A program made the translations under genes and the position numbers. Shown here one piece after another: positions 16,141 to 24,325 of a stretch of DNA of 64,000 bases; position 1 is the stretch's first letter, and every line of letters begins with the position of its first letter. This stretch comes from Ornithinimicrobium pekingense DSM 21552 (GTDB lineage Bacteria; Actinomycetota; Actinomycetes; Actinomycetales; Dermatophilaceae), in contig NZ_ATWJ01000007.1 in NCBI RefSeq assembly GCF_000421185.1, positions 310,001 to 374,000 of the forward strand. The letters run 5' to 3'. The notes under the pieces are model-generated. The model was not told the origin of the DNA, searched no databases, and was given only the letters and a program-made list of their open reading frames with translations.

Positions 16141-17482
16141 GGGCCGCCTCGTGCTGGGCGTGGTGGGCCCGCAGCTCGTGAAGGTCGAGGCTGGCCAGGA
16201 CCAGACGTGCAGCCGCGAGGTCCAGTCCGACGACCAGCGTCCCCAGGTGCCCGGCGAAGGCAGCCGGGCGGTCGCCGAGCCGGGAGGCCGTGGCCGCACG
16301 GTCCACCATGCGGACCAGCCTGTCGTAGGTATCGCCTGCGGAGTCCGCGGGCAGCCCCTGGTGGCGGACCTCCTCCTCGGTCAGCGGACCCAACCCCCGC
16401 AACGACCAGCGCAGCAGCCGCGAACGACGCACCCGGCGCTGGAGCCGCTCAAGGCCCCTCAGGTCCACCGGTCCGTCCCCGGCCCCCAGTGCCACCTCGC
16501 GGAGCCTCCGTGCCTGGGCCGCGGCATCCTCCCACCCCGCCAGCGCCAGGACGGAGACAAGGTTGTCCAGACTGCGGGCCCGGGCGTCGGCCTCGTCCCC
16601 GGCCTCCTCCTCGGCGCCGAGCACCTCAGCGCGTGCCTCGGTCACGACGTCCCCCTGCAGCGAGCAGTGCAGCACCAGTCCTGCCGGCCAGTAAGGCAGC
16701 ACCGGGCCCAGCCGGACCTTCAGGACGTCCATCTCCAGACCGTCCCGGTCCTCCCCGCCCCCCGCCAGAGGGATCCCGCCAGGGGACATGTCCATGCCGT
16801 CGTGGCCGCCGTGACCTCCGTGGTCGCCGTGGCCTTCGTGTCCACCGCCTCCACCGTGGCCTTCGTGCCCCTCTGCGTTCTCATGGGCGTCGGGCTCCTC
16901 GGGACTTGCAGGGTGCCCATGGTGTCCCTGGTGCGCGTCGTGATCCTCGGTCGGAGAAGTTGGCGCTGCCTCGGCGTGCTCCTCGTGACCGGCATGCTCC
17001 TCGTGACCGGCATGACCCTGGTGCTCGCTGTCAGCATGACCTGAGTCGTCCGCTACCGGCTCAACGTGGTGGTCGTGGCCACCGTGCGCGTGTTCGGTCT
17101 GACTGTCGTGAGAATGGCGTGCGAGCAGATCGTCTGATCTGGGTCGGTCCACCGCGTCGTGCCGGTGGCGGTCGGGGGCGAGGAGGAGTGCGTGTGCCTC
17201 GTCGAGGACGGCCGCGACGTCCTCGTGCCGAAGGGCCTGGACGAGCACCCGCGGCCCTGGCATCTGGTGCCACAACTGGTCGACGGCCTCGCTGAGCCGT
17301 GGCCCGGGAGTGCCGCACACAACGAGAACGTCAGCGTCTGCCGGGGAACGGGCCACTTGCCATCCACGCGCGAGCACCGCGCGCTCGGCCACCATGCGCG
17401 TCCGTCCCCATCCGGGCACCTCGACCAGCAGGGCGTGCGCGTACCGCGCGGCCACGCGCGAACTCGCCTCGCTCAGACCCAT
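16133..17482 (-). CDS. NuoB-like / His-rich linker / NuoD-like fusion without catalytic residues
   Basis: This 449-residue protein fills the nuoB-nuoD position between nuoA and nuoH. Residues 1-110 resemble NuoB: SPADADVLVVCGTPGPRLSE followed by VDQLWHQMPGPRVLVQALR matches the NuoB pattern of ADVLIVAGT, then KMAPALRRLYDQMPEP. The Cys ligands of iron-sulfur cluster N2 are absent. Residues 120-250 are extremely rich in His, Glu and Gly with HEEHAGHEEHAE-type repeats. Residues 255-300 (VLKVRLGPVLPYWPAGLVL, then LQGDVVTEA) recall the NuoD N-terminal beta sheet, with lower certainty. The rest is helical, Arg- and Leu-rich. ATG 17482 overlaps nuoA by ten bases. It may be a structural cap on the membrane arm, or a metal-binding peripheral subunit. 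Confidence 0.75.
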   Translation of the reverse strand: MGLSEASSRVAARYAHALLVEVPGWGRTRMVAERAVLARGWQVARSPADADVLVVCGTPGPRLSEAVDQLWHQMPGPRVLVQALRHEDVAAVLDEAHALLLAPDRHRHDAVDRPRSDDLLARHSHDSQTEHAHGGHDHHVEPVADDSGHADSEHQGHAGHEEHAGHEEHAEAAPTSPTEDHDAHQGHHGHPASPEEPDAHENAEGHEGHGGGGGHEGHGDHGGHGGHDGMDMSPGGIPLAGGGEDRDGLEMDVLKVRLGPVLPYWPAGLVLHCSLQGDVVTEARAEVLGAEEEAGDEADARARSLDNLVSVLALAGWEDAAAQARRLREVALGAGDGPVDLRGLERLQRRVRRSRLLRWSLRGLGPLTEEEVRHQGLPADSAGDTYDRLVRMVDRAATASRLGDRPAAFAGHLGTLVVGLDLAAARLVLASLDLHELRAHHAQHEAAHG

Positions 17483-17817
17483 CGCAGGGCACCTTCCCGC
17501 CACGCCCAGAGGACGGCGACGAACAACGCAGCAAGGAAGAGGAACATCTCGACGACCGCCGTGGTGCCGATCTCGGCGACGACGACGGCCCAGGGGTACA
17601 TGAACAACATCTCGACGTCGAAGGCGAGAAAGAGGAGGGTCGCCAGGTACCACCGCACGTGGTACCGGGACAGCGCGTGCTGCTCCGGGATCCAGCCCGA
17701 CTCGAACGGGAGCACTTCGAGGGGATCCGGCGTAACCGCCGTGCGCCGGTGCAGCCCGTACAGCAAGAACACGGGTACGACGGCTGCGACGGCCATCACG
17801 ACGACACCCAGGTACAT
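17473..17817 (-). CDS. nuoA: Complex I-like membrane subunit A
   Basis: This 114-residue protein has three helices and the NuoA signatures LPFESGWIP (normally YECGxxP, so the usual Cys is Ser here) and RYHVRWYLATLLFLAFDVEMLFMYPWA, including the conserved FDVE acidic pair. ATG 17817 follows a GGAGGG ribosome site. It is the first gene of the operon; transcription must start within 17818-18566. The Cys of NuoA normally lies at the mobile quinone-site loop, so its replacement fits loss of quinone chemistry. Confidence 0.9.
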   Translation of the reverse strand: MYLGVVVMAVAAVVPVFLLYGLHRRTAVTPDPLEVLPFESGWIPEQHALSRYHVRWYLATLLFLAFDVEMLFMYPWAVVVAEIGTTAVVEMFLFLAALFVAVLWAWREGALRWV

Positions 17818-18566
17818 GGACCTCCCTCCGGCGCCCTAGATCCTGCCCGGCAGTCACGGATCTGTCGACCGGAGGCCGGCCGAACGGTGCTTCCGACCGG
17901 GCACCGTTGCGGCTGCCACGCGCAGGAATCAGCACGAGGGCTCAGGAGGACTGTCACAGAACTGACACAGCGGGAGAAGACAGTCCATCGTCGCTGGTCA
18001 AAGCCCTGTAGGCGCGATTCCCGCCGCCTCCACGAATGTGTCTCACGCTGTGCAGGGCCTCTTCAATAGGGCTGCATCCGCGCAACCGCGCGGATTTTGT
18101 CCCTTGTATTATGTGCCTTGGCTGCCGCCAAATCGACCAGGATGTCCGGTTTCACCCGACGATCTGGCACACAGCTGTCACAGAAACTTGCGCTCGGCAC
18201 GGTGGGTAACTTGCGCGTCAAAGAACCCGACGGGGACGAATGGCGGCCCGTGCAGCTCGCAAACGGCAGGGCCCGCGCCGTCCCACGGCAGCAGTTCCAC
18301 TACTAGAGGGTTCGCCTCTGCGAAGCGTGGGAGGAGTGGGGGGCTGCGCGTCAAGGAACCCAATGGGCCATTTTCGCGTTGGCGGTGTGGCCCACAGTCA
18401 CCGCGAGGGTGCTACATCTCGTCTGTGACAGGGCCGCTGGCAGAAGTCGGCGGATCACTGGGTGGGAGTGGCCAGAGTTCCTTGGTCAGCCCCGCGTCTG
18501 CCTGCGGAACGGTGCAATCCACAGCGTGTCAGGGGGTCTCGGACGGCCGCCCTTGCCTTTGCGTAA
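17818..18566. other. Non-coding region between nuoA and the LacI gene, with decayed repeats
   Basis: No convincing gene is seen in these 749 bases. The part nearest 17818 must hold the nuo promoter. From 17951 it contains one copy of a 280-base repeat also found at 27663. A further partial copy of its end motif (GCGCGTCAAGGAACCC) lies near 18340. A short stretch near 18514-18530 (CAATCCACAGCGTG) matches the other copy in inverted orientation. Base composition is less GC-rich than the flanking operons. Confidence 0.7.
17951..18229 (+). repeat. Imperfect ~280-base direct repeat, copy A
   Basis: Five conserved blocks recur in the same order and spacing as in copy B (27663-27943). They are CTGTCACAGAACTG at the left end; TTCCCGCCGCCTCCAC, then GTGTCTCACGCTGTG about 70 bases in; TCCGCGCAACCGCGCGG; CTGGCACACAGCTGTCACA; and AACTTGCGCGTCAAAGAACCC at the right end. 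Sequence between the blocks has diverged. The CTGTCACA element occurs twice within each copy. No transposase is linked, so its nature is unknown. Confidence 0.75.
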
Positions 18567-19568
18567 TCAGGTGCCGCAGACCAGCTTCGGTTCGTAATGC
18601 AGCACCTGTTTGCCATGGGGCGATGATGCCCCTGGATCGAGATCGTTGGAGTCCGCACGGACTAGGTCAAGGATCGATGCGCACATGTCCTCGACGGGTT
18701 GACGGACGGTGGTGAGCGGGGGATGGGCGAAGGCGGCCGGCCCGATGCCGTCGAAGCCGATCACACGGAAGTCCTCAGGGACGCGGATGCCGTGGCTGCG
18801 CAGTCCCGAGATCAGACCTAGGGCGATGATGTCTGCCGCAGCTACGAGAGTCGCGTTGTGGGTCCCCTCCGCGATGAGTTGCTCAGCCGCAGTGATTCCC
18901 CAGGCCAGCGAGAAGGTCCCGAGCATGGTGCGGGCGCCGGGGAAGTGCTGCTCGAAGCCTTGCAGGCGCTCTCTTGCCGACGATGACTTTGCGCCGGCTC
19001 CAACGAAAATGACTTCCTTTGCTGGTGGAGCGGTCGTGAGGATGTGTTCGGCGATGAGGTCCATGCCGTATCGGTTGTCGCAGCCGACAAACGTCGCCGG
19101 GGCTCCTTCGACCCTGCGGTCGAACTGAATCGTCAGAGCCTTCGAAGATGCAAACTGGACGGTCTCCGCGCTTTGCGCTTCGTCACATGCGATGATCACG
19201 ACGGCGTGGACCTGTCGTCCGAGAAAGGCGCGAACGCCCTCAGCCTCGGCCTCCACCGACCCTCCGGCGCTGGAGACCAGTAGCTCGAAGCCTGCGGCTC
19301 GCATCGTACGGCTCATGTGTTCGGTGAGGGATGCGAAGAACGGGTTCTCCAGGTCGGGCACGCTCAGACCCACGACGGGGTGGCGCTGCTGGCGCAGTGC
19401 CCGCCCCAGGAGGTTTACCTGGTAGTTGAGCTCCGCGGCGCTGGCCATGACTCGGGATCGCAACTCCTCGGACATTGGGCGAGTACCGCTGAGGGCCCTG
19501 GACGCCGTCGCAAGAGAGACCCCTGCGTGGGCGGCGACGTCCTTGATGGTGACCCGCTTGTCAGGCAT
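18567..19568 (-). CDS. LacI-family transcriptional regulator
   Basis: This 333-residue protein has ATG 19568 after an AAGGAGGGG ribosome site. The N-terminal helix-turn-helix VTIKDVAAHAGVSLATASRA and hinge helix are typical of LacI. Residues 60-330 form a periplasmic-binding-protein-like sugar-sensing domain (VVGLSVPDLENPFFASLTEH and VIGFDGIGPAAFAHPPLTTV). It is divergently transcribed from the ABC transporter genes, with a near-palindromic operator beside their start. It probably represses the cluster until the imported sugar or nucleoside binds. Confidence 0.92.
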   Translation of the reverse strand: MPDKRVTIKDVAAHAGVSLATASRALSGTRPMSEELRSRVMASAAELNYQVNLLGRALRQQRHPVVGLSVPDLENPFFASLTEHMSRTMRAAGFELLVSSAGGSVEAEAEGVRAFLGRQVHAVVIIACDEAQSAETVQFASSKALTIQFDRRVEGAPATFVGCDNRYGMDLIAEHILTTAPPAKEVIFVGAGAKSSSARERLQGFEQHFPGARTMLGTFSLAWGITAAEQLIAEGTHNATLVAAADIIALGLISGLRSHGIRVPEDFRVIGFDGIGPAAFAHPPLTTVRQPVEDMCASILDLVRADSNDLDPGASSPHGKQVLHYEPKLVCGT

Positions 19569-19699
19569 CCACCCCTCCTTGCCTCGTTCTGTCGTCACCC
19601 CTTGCGCCTCTGTGTCTCGTGACCGGATCGTGACCGAATCTAGCGAGGAGACCTCTTGCCAAGGGGGGTGGTGGACAGGCTAACGTGTCCCCACCCGCT

Positions 19700-19715
19700 C
19701 GGTAAACGTTTTCCG
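19700..19715. promoter_or_regulatory. Probable LacI operator in front of the ABC transporter genes
   Basis: CGGTAAACGTTTTCCG is a 16-base near-palindrome with the central CG and flanking A/T triplets typical of LacI/PurR-family operators (one mismatch between the half sites). It lies 22 bases before the binding-protein start and in the gap shared with the divergent lacI-type gene, a position suited to block transcription. Confidence 0.75.
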
Positions 19716-19736
19716 AGGATCCCGCATGGAGGCATC

Positions 19737-20708
19737 ATGACAACGACCAGTCCCCGTCTCACCGCCCTCGCCGCCGCAGCACTGGCTACGACGCTCCTGG
19801 CTGCATGCAGCACCGGGAACGAGGAGCCGACCACCCCCGACGCCGCTGCAGGGAGTGAGAACGGCTCGTCCGACTCCTGCACGATCGGCATGACGCAGAT
19901 CAACCAGACCGCGATCTTCTTCACCCAGATGAACGAGGGCGCCCAGGAGGCCGCTGACGAGCTCGGCTGTGAGCTGACGATCGCCAACGCCAACAACGAC
20001 TCCGCACGGCAGAGCAGCGACATCGAGAACTTCGTCAGCCAAGGTGTCGACGGCATCATCGTCGTGGCCATCGACGTCAACGGCGTGGGGCCCGCGGTCG
20101 ACGCTGCCCGCGACCAGGACATCCCGGTCGTTGCCATCGACGCACAGCTCGACAACGTGGACACGTTCGTGGGTGTCGACAACGAGGCCGCCGGCAAGGA
20201 GGCGGCCGAGTGGTTGATCGAGAACGGCATGGCCGAGGGCAAGAGCTACGGCGTGGTGGACGCGAAGAACTCCTTCATCCAGAACCAGCGCGAGGACAGC
20301 TTCCGCGAGGTGATCGACGCCGCCGGTGCCGAGTACACCCAGAGCGTCAACGGCGACAACGTGCAGGAGAAGGCCGCGACCGCGGCCCAGAACCTGGTCA
20401 CCGCCCAGCCTGACCTCGACTTCGTCTACACCACGGGGGAGCCGGCCACGGTCGGTGCCGTCTCGGCGCTGAGCCCCGACAGCGACACCGTGATCGTCGG
20501 CTGGGACTTGACCAAGGAGGTCATCGCTGGCATCGACAGCGGACTGGTTCATGCCGTGATTCAGCAGAACCCCCGTCAGGAGGGTGTGGAGGCAGTCACC
20601 GAGCTCAAGGCGATCCTCGACGGAGCCGAGCCCAAGGGGTTCATCGACGTCCCGATCGACATCGTGACCCAGGAGAACGTCGAGGAGTACCGGGCGATCT
20701 TCAACTGA
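19737..20708 (+). CDS. Ribose-type ABC transporter substrate-binding lipoprotein
   Basis: This 323-residue protein has a signal peptide with lipobox LLAAC (Cys24), a Ser/Asp/Glu-rich linker, and a periplasmic-binding-protein type I domain of the RbsB group (TIANANNDSARQSSDIENF, GVDGIIVVAIDVNGVGPAVD, VAIDAQLDNVDTFVGVDNEA). It captures the sugar or nucleoside outside the cell for the permease and ATPase encoded next. It starts the LacI-controlled operon, with ATG 19737 after GGAGG. The exact ligand cannot be read from the sequence; downstream nucleoside hydrolase and ribokinase favour a ribonucleoside or ribose derivative. Confidence 0.9.
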   Translation: MTTTSPRLTALAAAALATTLLAACSTGNEEPTTPDAAAGSENGSSDSCTIGMTQINQTAIFFTQMNEGAQEAADELGCELTIANANNDSARQSSDIENFVSQGVDGIIVVAIDVNGVGPAVDAARDQDIPVVAIDAQLDNVDTFVGVDNEAAGKEAAEWLIENGMAEGKSYGVVDAKNSFIQNQREDSFREVIDAAGAEYTQSVNGDNVQEKAATAAQNLVTAQPDLDFVYTTGEPATVGAVSALSPDSDTVIVGWDLTKEVIAGIDSGLVHAVIQQNPRQEGVEAVTELKAILDGAEPKGFIDVPIDIVTQENVEEYRAIFN

Positions 20709-20746
20709 TCCCCATCCCGATGCGTAACGACCCGGAGGTTGAACCC

Positions 20747-21481
20747 ATGACACCCACTGCTCGCGTAGAGATGGTGGACATCCGCAAGAAGTTCGGTGCC
20801 CTGTCGGTGCTCAGGGGAGTCAACCTCCGGGTCGCCCCCGGTGAGGTCATCGGCCTCGTCGGTGACAACGGCGCCGGCAAGTCCACCCTGATGAAAATGC
20901 TGGCTGGGGCTGTCACGCCCGACTCAGGCCGCATCCTCGTCGACGGTGAGGAGATGACCGGTTCAGGTCCGCGGGCCGCTCGCTCCGCGGGCATCGAGAT
21001 GGTTTACCAGGACCTGGCCTTGTGCAACGACCTCGACGTCGCGGCCAACCTGTTCCTGGGCCGGGAGATCTACCAGCCGTGGAGCCGCCGCCTCGACCAC
21101 GGACGCATGCATGCGGAAGCTGCTGAGGACCTCAAGAAGCTGCACATCCGGATCTCGGACACCTCCCAGGAGGTGGGGAACATGTCCGGAGGGCAGCGGC
21201 AGGCGATCGCCATCGCCCGGGCGGTCACCTTCGACCCCAAGGTTCTGGTGCTCGACGAGCCGACCGCTGCACTGGCGGCCAAGGAGGTCGAGATGGTGCT
21301 GCAGCTGATCCGCGACGTCTCAGCGCGCGGCGTCAGCGTCGTGCTCATCACTCACCGCCTGCAGGACCTCTTCGAGGTGTGCGACCGCTTCGTGGTCCTG
21401 TACGAGGGCGTGCTGCACCGTGAGCTCGACCCCGCCGAGACCGATCTGACCGAACTGGTCACCGCCATGATGGGAAAGTGA
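20747..21481 (+). CDS. Sugar ABC transporter ATP-binding protein (single NBD)
   Basis: This 244-residue ATPase has Walker A GDNGAGKST, signature MSGGQRQAIAIARA, Walker B VLVLDEPTAAL and the switch His in LITHRLQD. Most ribose/xylose importers (RbsA, XylG) have two fused nucleotide-binding domains of about 500 residues; this one has a single domain like FrcA, so two copies would dimerise. ATG 20747 is chosen because GGAGG lies about eight bases upstream; ATG 20720 would add nine residues. It follows the binding protein and precedes the permease by seven bases. Confidence 0.9.
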   Translation: MTPTARVEMVDIRKKFGALSVLRGVNLRVAPGEVIGLVGDNGAGKSTLMKMLAGAVTPDSGRILVDGEEMTGSGPRAARSAGIEMVYQDLALCNDLDVAANLFLGREIYQPWSRRLDHGRMHAEAAEDLKKLHIRISDTSQEVGNMSGGQRQAIAIARAVTFDPKVLVLDEPTAALAAKEVEMVLQLIRDVSARGVSVVLITHRLQDLFEVCDRFVVLYEGVLHRELDPAETDLTELVTAMMGK

Positions 21482-21488
21482 GCGCCTC

Positions 21489-22490
21489 GTGACGACCACC
21501 ACCAGCACCGTGCCCACCGCAGGAAAGCGCGAGCGACACCTCTTGACCTTCGTCAGCCGCCACTTCGGCGTCCTGTCGATCACTGTCGTCTTCGTCCTGC
21601 TCTTCCTCTTCTTCTCCGTTCGTGCGGACGCCTTCCTCACCGCCGACAACCTCGTCAACGTCATGCGCCAGATCGCGCCCACCGTGATCGTCGCAATGGC
21701 CATGACCTTCGTCATCACCACCGGCCAGATCGATCTGTCGGTGGGCTCCGTGCTCGGCCTGTCCGCCGCGCTGCTCGGGATGTGGGCAGCCACCGGCAAA
21801 CCGCTGGTCGCCCTGCTGGGCACGCTCGTGCTCGGACTGGTCGTGGGGATGGTCAACGGTGCCCTTGCGGCCTACGGCCGCATGCAGTCCTTCATCGTCA
21901 CCCTTGCTGCACTGACGGCCTTCCGCGGTTTGGCACTTTTCGTCACCGAGGGATACAGCACGCCGATCGAGTCGACCTTCCTCCTGCCGATCGGGCAGGG
22001 AAAGCTGCTGGGGCTCTACACCCCGACCTGGATCGCCATCGCAGCCGTCGCCCTTGCCTGGTACGTCTTCAACCACACCCGGTTCGGCCGATACGTCATC
22101 GCGGTCGGTTCCAACGCCGAGTCCCTTCGTCGTGCCGGCGTTGACATCCGCAAGATCCAGATGGGCGTCCTGGCGCTCACCGGGTTCGCGGCCGCACTCG
22201 CGGGCGTCATCACCGCCGCCCGCCTGGCCAGTGGGTCACCGAACTCGGGCACCATGTTCGAGCTCGAGGTCATCACGGCCGTCGTGCTCGGTGGTACCAG
22301 TCTGATGGGAGGCCGGGGTTCAGTCATCGGCTCGGCCATCGGCGCCCTGACCCTGGGCATCATCAGCAACGGCCTGGTCCTGCTGCGCGTCGACGTGTAC
22401 TGGGTGCCGATCGTCCAGGGGCTCATCCTGGTCTTGGCCATCTTGATGAACACCAAGCTCTTTGGACGGTTCTCCGGGACACGGAAGTGA
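21489..22490 (+). CDS. RbsC-type sugar ABC transporter permease
   Basis: This 333-residue membrane protein starts at GTG 21489, seven bases after the ATPase stop. It has eight or more hydrophobic helices and the RbsC/FrcC motif TGQIDLSVGSVLGLSA, plus the EAA-like loop GSNAESLRRAGVDIRKIQMG and VLGGTSLMGGRGSVIGSAIG. It would form a homodimeric channel with the single-domain ATPase. Its stop overlaps the start of the phosphotriesterase-family gene, so transport and catabolism genes are coupled. Confidence 0.9.
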   Translation: MTTTTSTVPTAGKRERHLLTFVSRHFGVLSITVVFVLLFLFFSVRADAFLTADNLVNVMRQIAPTVIVAMAMTFVITTGQIDLSVGSVLGLSAALLGMWAATGKPLVALLGTLVLGLVVGMVNGALAAYGRMQSFIVTLAALTAFRGLALFVTEGYSTPIESTFLLPIGQGKLLGLYTPTWIAIAAVALAWYVFNHTRFGRYVIAVGSNAESLRRAGVDIRKIQMGVLALTGFAAALAGVITAARLASGSPNSGTMFELEVITAVVLGGTSLMGGRGSVIGSAIGALTLGIISNGLVLLRVDVYWVPIVQGLILVLAILMNTKLFGRFSGTRK

Positions 22491-23557
22491 CCACCGCCGA
22501 ACCTGCGTCCGCGTCGGCCAAGGCACAGGTCGTCACCGTCCGGGGGCCGATCCCCGTCCACGACATGGGCGTCACCCTCACGCACGAGCACGTCCTCAAC
22601 GACGTCACGTCCTGGGCACACACCACCAGCTCGCGCGGCTGGGACCCTCAGGCGTACGCCGGGCACCCCGTGTCCGAAGACATCCTGTGGGACCTCAGAC
22701 ACGACCCCTTCGGCAATCTGGACAACTGTCGCCTGGATGACATCGACGTGGCGATCGCTGAGGTCGAGCGTTACCGCGGCCTGGGCGGGTGCACCATCAT
22801 CGACACGACCAGCATGAATTCCGGGCGACGGCTGCGCGACCTGCGCACGGTGAGCGAGCGCAGCGGCGTGCACATTGTCGCCGGCACCGGCTACTACCTC
22901 GCGCCGAGTCACCCGCCTCAAATGCAACATCTTGACGCCCACGCCATCGCCGCGCAGATCCTGGACGACCTCCAAGAAGGTCACGGTGGCGCCCGGCCCG
23001 GGATCATCGGCGAGATCGGTGTCGGCGCCGAGTTCCCCGAACCTGAGCGACGCAGTCTTGCCGGGGCCTTCCTCGCCCAGCGAGAGGTTGGTCTACCGGT
23101 GCAGGTGCATCTGCCGGCCTGGTTCAGGCGGGGTCATGAGGTGCTCGACGTCGCCGAGGCGCACGGCGTGCCTCCCGAGCGGGTCGTGCTGTGTCACATG
23201 GGTCCTTCAGGCGCCGACCTGGCCTACCAGGAGGAGCTGCTACGCCGAGGTGCATGGGTCCAGTACGACATGATCGGCATGGAGGTCTTCTACGCCGACC
23301 AAGGCGTGCAATGTCCCTCCGATGAGGAGAACGCCGCTTGGCTGACGCGCCTGGTCGAGCGCGGGTGGATCGATCAGCTGCTCATCTCCCAGGACATCTT
23401 CCTCAAGTCGCTCCTGCGCGCCCATGGTGGCCCGGGTTACGGCCACATCCTTCAGTACTTCGTTCCGCGCCTGCACCGACACGGACTGACCCCTGAGGTC
23501 ACCGACCGGTTGCTCGTCCATAACCCCCAAGCCCTGTTCATGGGCAGATCCACCTAA
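22487..23557 (+). CDS. Phosphotriesterase-family metal-dependent hydrolase
   Basis: This 356-residue amidohydrolase-superfamily enzyme has the expected metal ligands: HxH in VTLTHEHVLND, a bridging acidic residue in GIIGEIGVG (Glu where classical phosphotriesterases have a carbamylated Lys), His in VQVHLPAWF, His in VVLCHMGPSG, and the catalytic Asp in LISQDIF. Relatives hydrolyse lactones, phosphoesters or amide rings. In this operon, ring opening of a base or lactone is the best guess. GTG 22487 overlaps the permease stop. Confidence 0.85.
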   Translation: MTTAEPASASAKAQVVTVRGPIPVHDMGVTLTHEHVLNDVTSWAHTTSSRGWDPQAYAGHPVSEDILWDLRHDPFGNLDNCRLDDIDVAIAEVERYRGLGGCTIIDTTSMNSGRRLRDLRTVSERSGVHIVAGTGYYLAPSHPPQMQHLDAHAIAAQILDDLQEGHGGARPGIIGEIGVGAEFPEPERRSLAGAFLAQREVGLPVQVHLPAWFRRGHEVLDVAEAHGVPPERVVLCHMGPSGADLAYQEELLRRGAWVQYDMIGMEVFYADQGVQCPSDEENAAWLTRLVERGWIDQLLISQDIFLKSLLRAHGGPGYGHILQYFVPRLHRHGLTPEVTDRLLVHNPQALFMGRST

Positions 23558-23572
23558 GACAAAGGAGAACTC

Positions 23573-24325
23573 ATGCCGCGCGTGCTCTTGGCTGGCGAAA
23601 GCTGGGTCGTCCACGAGACCCACCAAAAGGGCTTCGACACCTTCACCAGCACCACGTTCGACACCGGCGCCGACGCATTTATCAAGGCGGCCGCTTCGCA
23701 GGGCATCGAGGTCGAGCAGATGTACGGTCACGACGTCCCGGCCAGGTTCCCCCGCACCGTGGAGGCCCTGTCCGCCTACGACGTGGTGATCATCTCCGAC
23801 ATCGGGTACAACTCCTTCGTCCTGACTCCCGAGACGTGGAGCAAGGGCGAGCGCAGCGCCAACTCCCTCAAGGCCCTGGTCGAATGGACCAACGCCGGGG
23901 GCGGGCTCATGATGGCCGGCGGCTACCTCAGCTTCCAGGGCATCAACGCGGTGGCCAACTTCGCCCGCAGCCCGCTCGCGGACGTGCTGCCGGTCACGAT
24001 GCTGACCTGCGATGACCGCATCGAGGCGCCCGAGGGGGCCGAGGTCTCGGTCGCGCAGACCGACCACCCGCTGTCCAGTCTCCTGCAGGGGGCGCCGCAC
24101 CTGCTCGGCTACAACGAGGTCCACGCCAAGGATGATGCCGACGTCATCGCCACGGTGGGTCAGGACGTCCTCTTGGCCACCCAGAGCGTCGGGCGGGGAC
24201 GCAGCCTCGCGTGGTCCACCGACATCGGCCCGCATTGGTGCCCCCAGCCGTTCCTGGACTGGGACGGCTTCGCCCCCCTCGTGGGCGGAATGCTGCGCTG
24301 GCTCGCCGGCGAGGAGATCCGATGA
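23573..24325 (+). CDS. Glutamine amidotransferase-like protein lacking the nucleophile Cys
   Basis: This 250-residue protein has a class I glutamine-amidotransferase/ThuA-like flavodoxin fold: LLAGESWVVHETHQKGFD at the start, YDVVIISDIGYN, and VEWTNAGGGLMMAGGYLSF where the nucleophile elbow lies. The position of the catalytic Cys is Tyr, so amidase activity is unlikely. ThuA-like relatives occur in sugar utilisation clusters and act on or bind modified sugars. ATG follows AAAGGAG. It is the third enzyme of the cassette; its substrate is unknown. Confidence 0.7.
   Translation: MPRVLLAGESWVVHETHQKGFDTFTSTTFDTGADAFIKAAASQGIEVEQMYGHDVPARFPRTVEALSAYDVVIISDIGYNSFVLTPETWSKGERSANSLKALVEWTNAGGGLMMAGGYLSFQGINAVANFARSPLADVLPVTMLTCDDRIEAPEGAEVSVAQTDHPLSSLLQGAPHLLGYNEVHAKDDADVIATVGQDVLLATQSVGRGRSLAWSTDIGPHWCPQPFLDWDGFAPLVGGMLRWLAGEEIR

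Noticed and set aside
17951-18229. Interpreting copy A/B repeats as a known insertion sequence
   Set aside because: No transposase fragment, terminal inverted repeats or target duplication could be identified, so only a repeat is reported.
23573-24325. Active glutamine amidotransferase
   Set aside because: The nucleophile Cys is replaced by Tyr in the elbow motif.
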